DNA of 8,593 nucleotides from Bacillota bacterium (GTDB lineage Bacteria > Bacillota > Bacilli > Alicyclobacillales > SLC66): the NCBI GenBank assembly GCA_021820825.1, contig JAKADD010000092.1, positions 1 to 8,593 of the forward strand. The letters are read 5' to 3'. The notes beneath the pieces are model-generated. The model ran no database searches. It was not told the DNA's origin and worked only from the letters and a program-made list of their open reading frames with translations. Positions 1 through 6,188 of the stretch are shown piece by piece. Made by a program: the position numbers and the translations under genes. Within the stretch, counting starts at the first letter, position 1. Each line of letters begins with the position of its first letter.

Positions 1-1
1 A

Positions 2-457
2 CTGAAGACCCAGCAACCAAAAGAATCACTGTATCCTGTCGGCAAATCCAATCGAGCGCTTGAGTACCTCCGCCTCTCGATGGTCCTTTTTTCCTTGGCC
101 GACGTGGCCGCTCACTTATTCGCAAGTCCAGGAGCGACTCCGATCGTGTCATACTGGATCGACATTGAGACTGCCACGTACGGTCTCATCGCCGTCATTT
201 ATCTGCTCGGCCTGCGCCGCTATTACGTACCGCCCATCCTCTTTACGGCATACAATCTCGTCATGTATTTTGTCTCAGGACTGGTGGCCTTGCCGTTTGG
301 CATCAGCAATGCGCCTTTGGTTGGGCATCTCCAATTTGCCCAGTATTCGTTCGGTCGTGGATTTTCGCTGCTTCCTTGGCTGTATCTGCTCGTCGTAGGC
401 ATTGTGCTGCTGAAGAAAGATCCCGGATCAAAATTGAACCAACTGCTTGCTGGCTGA
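2..457 (+). CDS. Small multi-pass membrane protein, unknown function (5'-truncated by window edge)
   Basis: The frame is open from base 2 to a TGA at 455-457, giving at least 151 residues. The first ATG is at 80, but it has no Shine-Dalgarno sequence and lies inside the first hydrophobic segment, so the true start is probably at or before the window edge. Four membrane segments can be seen: one around the ATG at 80 (rich in L, A, V, F), one after the acidic-aromatic YWIDIETATYG, one beginning at the YYVPPILF stretch, and a last one (LLPWLYLLVVGIVLL) followed by a basic KKDPGSK tail. No catalytic motif, haem-ligand pattern or lipobox is visible. It is followed by its own terminator, so it is not part of the germination operon downstream. 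I do not recognise the family with confidence; the motifs QYSFGRGFSLLPWLYLL and GSKLNQLL look like conserved signatures worth searching. Confidence 0.7.
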   Translation: MKTQQPKESLYPVGKSNRALEYLRLSMVLFSLADVAAHLFASPGATPIVSYWIDIETATYGLIAVIYLLGLRRYYVPPILFTAYNLVMYFVSGLVALPFGISNAPLVGHLQFAQYSFGRGFSLLPWLYLLVVGIVLLKKDPGSKLNQLLAG

Positions 458-487
458 TCGCCCCGGCTCGTTTGCTGTGACGCACTC

Positions 488-519
488 AGGCTTCCCGTTA
501 ATTGGGGAGCCTTTATTCT
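488..519 (+). terminator. Rho-independent terminator after the membrane protein gene
   Basis: AGGCTTCCC (488-496) pairs with GGGGAGCCT (504-512) as a 9-bp stem with one G-U wobble and a 7-nt loop GTTAATT. It is followed by the T-rich TTATTCT (513-519). It lies 31 bp after the stop of the upstream gene and upstream of the germination operon, so it separates the two transcription units. Confidence 0.72.
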
Positions 520-532
520 GCTTACTACCCGC

Positions 533-560
533 TCAATAACTCCTGTCAGTCCACATATAT
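533..560 (+). promoter_or_regulatory. Candidate sigma-G-like promoter of the germination operon
   Basis: TCAATA at 533-538 is one mismatch from the TGAATA form of a sigma-G -35 element. Fifteen bases later, CATATAT at 554-560 partly matches the sigma-G -10 pattern CATnnTA, failing at its last two positions. gerA-type operons in Bacillus are made in the forespore under sigma-G, so a promoter of this class is expected here. Transcription would begin near 567, which would leave the TTG/ATG starts at 570-576 almost leaderless and favour the later start at 615. The match is weak and made by eye. Confidence 0.28.
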
Positions 561-569
561 TTTCCCCAT

Positions 570-2201
570 TTGGACATGCTGAAAATCAGGACGCGGAAAA
601 GGAGAATGAGGTACTTGCAATCATTGGCGCGCAAGGATTCGAGCCGGCAAACGCTTGAGAAGAACATCTCCATCTGGGATATCCCAGAAGGCGATTCGCA
701 ACTGAGTGCGGCGCTCGCTACGAACGAACAAACCCTGCGCGCCCTATTCGCACACAGCAGCGATCTCGTTTTTCGCCCGTTCGATGGTTTCCAACAAGTC
801 CCTATGCTGCTCGTGTTTGTTGATGGGTTGATCGACAGCAAGCGGATAGAAGAGGCCATTCTCCCGCATCTCGTTTCACAGCTGCATCCGAACGCAGACG
901 CAAAATCCGGAACCCAAACCGATGCAGATTTTCCCGTCTTCCCTGCCTCAGAAGTCACCCCCGTTCATACTGTGGGTCAACTCGTGCGAGGAATCCTTAA
1001 AAGTCAGGTCGCCGTGTTGTCCGAAGGAAAGCAGATCGCGAGCCTGGTGAATATGGCGGGTTTTTCGGTGCGCCAAATTCAGGAACCCAGCGGGGAAACC
1101 GTGGTGCGAGGGCCGCGCGAAGGGTTCGTCGAAACGCTGCGCACCAATACCAGCATGCTGCGCAGACGATTGAAGACGTACCGTTTAAAAATGGAGTCCC
1201 TGACGATAGGCGAGGGGTCGCAAACGGATGTGACCATTGCATACGTGGAGGGCGTGGCGAACGAATCGGTTTTACACGAACTGCGCCTGCGTCTGCAGAA
1301 CATCCATCTGGACGCCGTTCCGGATTCTCTCTCCATCGAAGAGTGTATGGAAGACAACTCCTTTTCACCCTTTCCACAAATTCAAAATACGGAACGTCCT
1401 GACGTGGCGGCCATGGCGCTGCTGGAGGGACGGGTCTGCCTTTTGGTGGACGGTTCACCCCAGGCCCTGATTGTTCCCTTTACGCTGTGGTATGGACTGC
1501 AGACGGCGCAGGATTACTATGAGCGGTGGATCTTCATAACGGCCGTCCGTGTGTTGCGGTTCGGCCTGTTGATCGTCTCTATCACGCTAGTTCCACTGTA
1601 TGTTGCGATCGTTACCTTTCACCCGCAATTACTGCCCTTCAACCTCATTCTCAGCATTGCCGCCGCGCGCGATCCCAGTCCATTTCCCACGCTGGTTGAG
1701 GCGTTCCTTATGGAACTCATGTTTGAAAGCCTGCGCGAAGCCGGTGTCCGATTGCCACAAAATATAGGCGCGGCTGTCAGCATTGTGGGTGGAATCGTGA
1801 TCGGGCAGGCAGCGATTGACGCCGGTTTCCTCACGGCCCCCTTGGTGATCGTGGTGGCAACGGCCGGCATAGCTTCCTTTTCGATTCCACAATACAACTT
1901 GGGGTTTTCGTTTCGAATTTTGCGGTTTGCCATGCTCTTCGCGGCTGGCTCCATGGGACTCTATGGCCTCACCGTCGGACTGTTTGCGACTCTCATCCAC
2001 CTCATCCATCTGCGCTCATTTGGAGTTCCCTATCTGAGTCCCGTGGCGCCGAACAGCGGTTTCGCCGACCTACGGGACATCATCCTGCGCGCGCCGCGCT
2101 GGATGCTGGCCAGGAGTCGCGGCTATCTGGCCAATGACACGTCGTCGCCGCCTCAGAGTACGACCGCTCACTTGCGAAGGCGAGCGCGATCACACCCTTG
2201 A
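570..2201 (+). CDS. gerAA: GerA-family spore germination receptor A subunit (GerAA/GerKA type)
   Basis: This is the A subunit of a nutrient-germinant receptor, which sits in the inner spore membrane with the B and C subunits. At 543 residues it is longer than the usual 480-500, owing to a basic N-terminus and an Arg-rich C-terminal tail. A soluble N-terminal half (about 40-310) carries the family blocks EPSGETVVRGPREGFVE (172-188) and RPDVAAMALLEGRV (276-289). Membrane segments follow at about 321-349, 354-366, 400-420, 421-440 and 449-478, with family motifs PQNIGAAVSIVGGIVIGQAA (396-415) and SFGVPYLSP (483-491). The start is uncertain. The TTG at 570 and ATG at 576 keep the basic segment typical of the family but lack a ribosome-binding site. 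The ATG at 606 lies too close to AAAAGGAG (597-604), while the TTG at 615 is 10 nt from it and is the best SD-supported choice. Coordinates give the outermost start. The stop overlaps the next gene by 4 nt. Confidence 0.93.
   Translation: MDMLKIRTRKRRMRYLQSLARKDSSRQTLEKNISIWDIPEGDSQLSAALATNEQTLRALFAHSSDLVFRPFDGFQQVPMLLVFVDGLIDSKRIEEAILPHLVSQLHPNADAKSGTQTDADFPVFPASEVTPVHTVGQLVRGILKSQVAVLSEGKQIASLVNMAGFSVRQIQEPSGETVVRGPREGFVETLRTNTSMLRRRLKTYRLKMESLTIGEGSQTDVTIAYVEGVANESVLHELRLRLQNIHLDAVPDSLSIEECMEDNSFSPFPQIQNTERPDVAAMALLEGRVCLLVDGSPQALIVPFTLWYGLQTAQDYYERWIFITAVRVLRFGLLIVSITLVPLYVAIVTFHPQLLPFNLILSIAAARDPSPFPTLVEAFLMELMFESLREAGVRLPQNIGAAVSIVGGIVIGQAAIDAGFLTAPLVIVVATAGIASFSIPQYNLGFSFRILRFAMLFAAGSMGLYGLTVGLFATLIHLIHLRSFGVPYLSPVAPNSGFADLRDIILRAPRWMLARSRGYLANDTSSPPQSTTAHLRRRARSHP
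597..604 (+). promoter_or_regulatory. Ribosome-binding site within the 5' end of gerAA that bears on its start
   Basis: AAAAGGAG is the only good Shine-Dalgarno sequence near the 5' end of gerAA. It lies 1 nt before the ATG at 606 (too close) and 10 nt before the in-frame TTG at 615. If used, it makes the A subunit 528 residues long and turns the first 45 bases of the open frame into untranslated leader. Confidence 0.45.
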
Positions 2202-3394
2202 AATGGCTGCTCTTTCTGACCTGTCTGGGAACTTCATTTTTCATCGCGGGGTGTTGGGATGAAATCGAACTGAACGCGCGCGCCATCGTCATTGGATCCG
2301 CTTTGGATCTGTCTCGCGATGGCCGCATTGTCATCACGGAACAAATTGTGATTCCCCAAGGCCCCAAATCTTCACCTGGTTCAACCGGCCAAAATTTTAT
2401 AGTGGTTTCTGCGGCAGGGCATAACTGGATCGATGCGTTCCAAAATTTGCAGACTAAACTGTCGCGCCATATTTACCTGAGTCACCGGCGTACTGTCTAT
2501 ATCGGCGAGCGCCTGGCGAAACGCGGCATACGACCCTTTCTGGACGAATTTTCCCGCAACCCGGACAGTCGTTTGCGCACGGATCTGCTGATCGTGAGGG
2601 GAGCGGAAGCCAAAGAGATTATGACTATCACGGCGCCTCTTGAGAGACTGCCGTCTTTTGCCGCAGAGGGCATCCGCAGATCTATGGGGGGAAAGCCCGG
2701 AACGTCGTTGCTGGAATTCCTGATCGAAGCCGCCAGTGAGACGGCCAGTCCCACAGCGCCAGCGATGATGGTGGAGCATCATGGCGTCATGAGTAAAAAC
2801 AAGTCATTGGACATCATCCAATTCGCGGGACGGGCTATCTTCAACAAGAACCTCCAGTTGATCGGATACCTCAACTATCCGGAAGCCATCTCGCGCTTCT
2901 GGGTGACGCGATCACTGGAACGTCAGTACATGACGGTTGCTCTGCCTGCTCCCATTCAGGGGTATGCAAGCTTGAACTTCTCGACTTTCACCAGCCGCAT
3001 GACGCCGCGCATCGGACCCAACCAGCGCCTGTCCATGCGTATCGTGCTGGGCGCCACGGCGACCGTGATCGAAAGCAACACACGACTGGATCTGAAAAAG
3101 AGACAAGACATACGCAAGCTGGAGAAAGCGATGGATCGACAAGTATCCGCACAGACAGTGCGCTCGATTCGTCGTGTGCAACGCCAGTATGAAGCCGATA
3201 TATACGGATTTGACGACGCCTGTAAGCGGACCTTCCCCAAGACGTGGCGCACTTGGAAACAGCAGTGGCCGCAGCATTTTGCGCGCGCCGACGTGCACGT
3301 CTCATGTCATGTCGCCATTTTAACGACCGGCGCCACCGGCAGTACACTGGGAATGCCGGAAACGCCGCCAACGAATTCCCGAGGCGGCCAATGA
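2198..3394 (+). CDS. gerAC: Ger(x)C-family spore germination lipoprotein, receptor C subunit
   Basis: This is the lipoprotein subunit of the germinant receptor, on the outer face of the inner spore membrane. The 398-residue protein opens with a short signal peptide (MKWLLFLTCLGTSF) and a lipobox IAGC, with Cys19 as the lipidation site. The sequence then runs CWDEIELN, the GCWDxxEL hallmark of GerAC proteins. The N-terminal domain runs to about residue 200. The C-terminal GerAC domain (about 205-370) includes RAIFNKNLQLIGYLN, a helical KK/R-rich stretch and EADIYGFDDACKRTFPKTW, a typical family block. The start is TTG at 2198, overlapping the upstream TGA as TTGA; no other start would preserve the signal peptide. 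There is only a weak GAAGG (2176-2180) at long spacing, so translational coupling to gerAA is likely. The last 25 residues are Gly/Thr/Pro-rich and family-atypical. Its stop overlaps the gerAB start as ATGA. Confidence 0.93.
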   Translation: MKWLLFLTCLGTSFFIAGCWDEIELNARAIVIGSALDLSRDGRIVITEQIVIPQGPKSSPGSTGQNFIVVSAAGHNWIDAFQNLQTKLSRHIYLSHRRTVYIGERLAKRGIRPFLDEFSRNPDSRLRTDLLIVRGAEAKEIMTITAPLERLPSFAAEGIRRSMGGKPGTSLLEFLIEAASETASPTAPAMMVEHHGVMSKNKSLDIIQFAGRAIFNKNLQLIGYLNYPEAISRFWVTRSLERQYMTVALPAPIQGYASLNFSTFTSRMTPRIGPNQRLSMRIVLGATATVIESNTRLDLKKRQDIRKLEKAMDRQVSAQTVRSIRRVQRQYEADIYGFDDACKRTFPKTWRTWKQQWPQHFARADVHVSCHVAILTTGATGSTLGMPETPPTNSRGGQ

Positions 3395-4509
3395 ACGCCG
3401 CGACAAGACTTTCCGGCGCACAACTCTTCTGGCTGCTGACTCTGTTTACGATTGGCATGAGTGGATTTCTGACGATTGCGCCCGCCATCCGCAGGGCGCA
3501 TAACGATGCCTGGATGTCCATGACATTGAATCTGCTGGTCAGCACGTTCCTCACCTTTGTCTCCGTGCGAACCGCCCTGAGCTATCCAGGGGAAACCCTT
3601 GTGCAGTACTCCCAGAGCATCGTTGGCAAGTGGGTTGGCCGGGCAGTCAGTCTCCTGTACTTGCTTCACTGGACAACCCTTGCCGGCGTCATTGTGCGAC
3701 AGACGAGCGATTTCTTGATGACGTCGGAATTTCACCGCACGCCGCCGTGGGTGTTTATCATTTCTATGGTCGCCGTCGTACTCTATCTTCTGCACAAAGG
3801 CGGCCTTGATTCGCTCGGTCGAATCGCGCTGCTCATCGGTCCGCTGGTCATGGGAGTGATGCTGATGACAGTCTGGCTCAGTGTACCCGACGGCCGCTTG
3901 ACACGATTGCTGCCGCTCTATTTCGCAAATGGAGGAAGTGCGATCCTGCAAGGCGCGCTGCCCGTCTTTGGCTACGCCGGAAACGGTGTGGCGGTTGGCA
4001 TGCTGCTCCCATTTGTGAAGAATGCCAAGCGCAACGCCTACATGGCGGTATGGGGGGTGGCCGCCGCCTGCCTTTTTCTGATCGGCGCCGCCGCGCAGGT
4101 TGTTGCCGTGTTTGGTTCCGATCTGCCCGCCGCCATGTGGAATCCCATTTTTGATCTGACCCGTTTCATCTCCGTCGCCGATTTTGTGGAGGAAATCGAA
4201 CCGTTCGTGATCGTCTTCTGGTTTATCAGCGCCGTTATCCGCCTGTCTTTCTTGACCTTTATCGCCTCGTATGGATGGAGTCAACTGTTCCAGAGCTCCC
4301 GTGCATGGCCTTTTCTGTGGGCAGTGGGCCTGATCACAACCGTAGAAGCTTTTCTTCCGCGCAATATCGTATACTCCTCGATTCTGTACAGCCGCACGGT
4401 CGTGGAGGTGTGGGTGGCGCCTGTACTGTTTGTCGCCGTTCCACTCCTTTTCTGGTTCGTATCCGGCGTGAAAACCCGGAGAACGCTCGGCGGATCAAGG
4501 CGGCGCTGA
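3391..4509 (+). CDS. gerAB: GerAB-type spore germination permease, receptor B subunit
   Basis: This is the integral-membrane B subunit of the germinant receptor, a member of the APC transporter superfamily (spore permease family) that in Bacillus forms the germinant-binding pocket. The 372-residue length is normal for the family (about 365) and about ten membrane helices can be traced. Family-like blocks are LSGAQLFWLLTLFTIGMSG (7-25), SYPGETLVQYSQSIVGKWVG (64-83), the IVRQTSDF region (101-108), the conserved central GALPVFGYAGNGVAVGMLLP (188-207) and DLTRFISVADFVEEIEPF (255-272). The frame is open upstream to 3244, but that part lies inside gerAC. The ATG at 3391 has GAGG six bases upstream (3381-3384) and makes the 4-nt ATGA overlap with gerAC. 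The order A-C-B matches the gerK operon of B. subtilis rather than gerA or gerB. No terminator follows it. Confidence 0.94.
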   Translation: MNAATRLSGAQLFWLLTLFTIGMSGFLTIAPAIRRAHNDAWMSMTLNLLVSTFLTFVSVRTALSYPGETLVQYSQSIVGKWVGRAVSLLYLLHWTTLAGVIVRQTSDFLMTSEFHRTPPWVFIISMVAVVLYLLHKGGLDSLGRIALLIGPLVMGVMLMTVWLSVPDGRLTRLLPLYFANGGSAILQGALPVFGYAGNGVAVGMLLPFVKNAKRNAYMAVWGVAAACLFLIGAAAQVVAVFGSDLPAAMWNPIFDLTRFISVADFVEEIEPFVIVFWFISAVIRLSFLTFIASYGWSQLFQSSRAWPFLWAVGLITTVEAFLPRNIVYSSILYSRTVVEVWVAPVLFVAVPLLFWFVSGVKTRRTLGGSRRR

Positions 4510-4562
4510 CCGACCAGAGCGCAAGAAGTGTTATAGTTAGGTGGCAAGGCTCGATCAAATTC

Positions 4563-4569
4563 AAGGAGG
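4563..4569 (+). promoter_or_regulatory. Strong ribosome-binding site fixing the gad start
   Basis: AAGGAGG lies 7 nt before the ATG at 4577. The frame is open upstream to a GTG at 4541, but that start has no comparable site and the Shine-Dalgarno sequence would then lie inside the coding region. Choosing 4577 also gives a 466-residue protein, exactly the length of the E. coli enzyme. Confidence 0.88.
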
Positions 4570-4576
4570 AGATCGT

Positions 4577-5977
4577 ATGTCTGATTGGCATTCGCACAGG
4601 AAAAGCAACATATTGCCCGATGAACTGGATATAAATCCCTTGTTCACTCGCTCGGGAGAAAAATCGGTTCCACGATTCCGCATGCGGGATCAAGGGATGT
4701 TGCCCGCAACAGCATACCAGATCGTCCATGACGAAGTCGGTCTTGACGGAAACGCACGGTTAAATCTGGCTACCTTCGTCACCACCTGGATGGAACCGGA
4801 AGCCACCAGTCTCTATGTGGAGACGATGGACAAGAATATGGTCGACAAAGATGAGTTTCCTCACACAGCAGCAATTGAAGACCGTTGCATCCACATTCTG
4901 GCTGACCTCTGGCATTCTCCCCATCCCCACTCGACAGTCGGCACTTCTACCACAGGATCGTCTGAGGCTTGTATGCTCGCAGGACTCGCTTTCAAACGAA
5001 AATGGCAAATTGCCCGACGCGCCGAGGGCAAACCGACAGATCGGCCAAATATTGTGTTTAGTTCAGCCGTACAGGTTGTGTGGGAAAAGTTTGCTAACTA
5101 TTGGGATGTAGAAGCAAGGTACGTCGACTTTACGCCAGAAAAGCCTTATTTGAGCCCTGAAGGCGTGATCGCGGCAGTTGACGAAAACACGATCGGAGTC
5201 GTTCCGATTCTGGGCAACACCTACACCGGGCTGAATGACCCCGTGGCCGCCATCGCAAGTGCGTTGGACGAACTGCAGAGCCGAACGGGGCTGGACATCC
5301 CGATACACGTGGATGCAGCGTCAGGCGGATTTATTGCGCCATTCCTGCAACCAGATCTACAGTGGGACTTCAGGCTGCCCCGCGTGCATTCAATCAATAC
5401 GTCCGGCCATAAGTACGGATTGGTGTATCCCGGCCTTGGTTGGGTGATATGGCGCGATCGCACCGCATTGCCGGAAGAACTCATCTTTCGCGTTTCCTAT
5501 CTCGGAGGCGACATGCCGACTTTCTCCCTTAATTTCTCGCGTCCAGGCGCCCAAGTTCTGCTCCAGTACTACAACTTTCTCCGATTGGGCCGCGAAGGGT
5601 ACTATAAAGTGCAAAAGGCGTCGCAAGCGGTCGCCCATTTGCTGGCTCACAGCATCGCCAAAATGGGGATGTTCACTCTTTTCTCCGATGGAACGGATAT
5701 TCCCGTCTTGTCATGGCAGTTGAACAATGACCATGCCGACAAATGGAATCTCTACCATCTGTCTCAGAAACTGCGTGAACATGGTTGGCAGGTTCCGGCC
5801 TACCCGTTGCCCGCCACAATGGAAGACGTGACCATCATGCGCGTTGTGGTGCGCAATGGAATGTCTGTGGATATGGCCCATATGTTCCTGGAGGATCTCA
5901 AACAATCCGTAGCATACCTGGAGGCGCTAGACAGTCCGATGCCGTCAGAAACCGCCGGTTCGCATTTCCATCACTGA
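4577..5977 (+). CDS. gad: Glutamate decarboxylase (PLP-dependent, GadA/GadB type)
   Basis: It converts L-glutamate to GABA and CO2, consuming a cytoplasmic proton, with pyridoxal phosphate as cofactor. The 466 residues align by eye along their whole length with E. coli GadB. Blocks include RMRDQGMLPATAYQIVHDE (35-53), LDGNARLNLATFVTTW (56-71), TTGSSEACMLAGLA (125-138), HVDAASGGFIAPF (244-256, Asp246 facing the PLP ring nitrogen), SGHKYG (276-281, Lys279 as the PLP Schiff-base lysine), NFSRPGAQV (319-327) and LRLGREGYYKVQ (335-346). The C-terminus is SHFHH, placing a His at 465, where E. coli GadB has the His that closes the active site at neutral pH. The gene follows gerAB by 67 bp with no terminator; no glutamate/GABA antiporter (GadC) lies in the window. 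The stop codon lies inside the first unit of the tandem array. Acid resistance is the usual role; a spore or germination role is possible from context. Confidence 0.96.
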   Translation: MSDWHSHRKSNILPDELDINPLFTRSGEKSVPRFRMRDQGMLPATAYQIVHDEVGLDGNARLNLATFVTTWMEPEATSLYVETMDKNMVDKDEFPHTAAIEDRCIHILADLWHSPHPHSTVGTSTTGSSEACMLAGLAFKRKWQIARRAEGKPTDRPNIVFSSAVQVVWEKFANYWDVEARYVDFTPEKPYLSPEGVIAAVDENTIGVVPILGNTYTGLNDPVAAIASALDELQSRTGLDIPIHVDAASGGFIAPFLQPDLQWDFRLPRVHSINTSGHKYGLVYPGLGWVIWRDRTALPEELIFRVSYLGGDMPTFSLNFSRPGAQVLLQYYNFLRLGREGYYKVQKASQAVAHLLAHSIAKMGMFTLFSDGTDIPVLSWQLNNDHADKWNLYHLSQKLREHGWQVPAYPLPATMEDVTIMRVVVRNGMSVDMAHMFLEDLKQSVAYLEALDSPMPSETAGSHFHH

Positions 5978-6164
5978 CGCGTAAGCGGATCACTGACGCG
6001 TAAGCGGATCACTGACGCGTAAGCGGATCACTGACGCGTTAGCGGCTCACTGACGCGTTAGCGGCTCACTGACGCGTTAGCGGCTCACTGACGCGTTAGC
6101 GGCTCACTGACGCGTTAGCGGCTCACTGACGCGTTAGCGGCGCACTGACGCGTAAGCGGCGCAC
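5971..6164 (+). repeat. Tandem array of ten 19-bp direct repeats
   Basis: Ten uninterrupted 19-bp units run from 5971 to 6160, followed by a 4-base remnant (6161-6164). Units 1-3 (5971-6027) read TCACTGACGCGTAAGCGGA. Units 4-9 (6028-6141) read TCACTGACGCGTTAGCGGC. Unit 10 (6142-6160) reads GCACTGACGCGTAAGCGGC. The units are identical within each block, so the array looks recently expanded and block-homogenised. Unit positions 4-15 form a 12-bp near-palindrome centred on ACGCGT. The TGA stop of gad (5975-5977) is in unit 1. Because 19 is not a multiple of three, the array cannot encode a protein repeat. There are no spacers, so it is not a CRISPR array. It fills nearly all of the gap between gad and the ApbE gene. 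Confidence 0.97.
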
Positions 6165-6169
6165 ACATG

Positions 6170-6184
6170 GGAACGGAGGGTTCC
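6170..6184 (+). promoter_or_regulatory. Small hairpin presenting the apbE ribosome-binding site in its loop
   Basis: GGAAC (6170-6174) pairs with GTTCC (6180-6184), and the 5-nt loop is GGAGG (6175-6179), the Shine-Dalgarno sequence of the GTG start at 6189. The stem is only 5 bp, so it may be marginal, but the Shine-Dalgarno bases are exactly the unpaired ones. It lies between the repeat array and the apbE start. Confidence 0.4.
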
Positions 6185-6188
6185 GCAC

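Noticed and set aside
3244..3390. Longer start for gerAB, 49 codons upstream
   Set aside because: The extension lies inside the conserved C-terminal domain of gerAC. The ATG at 3391 has a good Shine-Dalgarno sequence, the 4-nt overlap and a family-typical N-terminus.
2392..3394. Possible frameshift or decay in gerAC because of its unusual C-terminal tail
   Set aside because: The C-terminal GerAC domain reads through intact to the DIYGFDDACKRTFPKTW block. Only the last 25 or so residues are unusual, and the stop is the normal 4-nt overlap with gerAB.
3307..4284. A 325-codon open frame on the minus strand opposite gerAB
   Set aside because: Its product is rich in His, Gln, Asp and Arg with no domain, which is what the complement of hydrophobic permease codons gives. 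The plus-strand GerAB family match covers the same bases.
4506..4537. Housekeeping promoter for gad (CTGACC and TATAGT)
   Set aside because: The spacing of 20 bp is too long and the -35 match is poor, so it does not meet the standard for a feature, although a gad promoter here cannot be excluded.
5971..6164. CRISPR array or plasmid iteron origin
   Set aside because: The units abut with no spacers, so it is not CRISPR. There is no replication-initiator gene, DnaA-box cluster or A+T-rich melting region beside it, so an iteron origin is unsupported.
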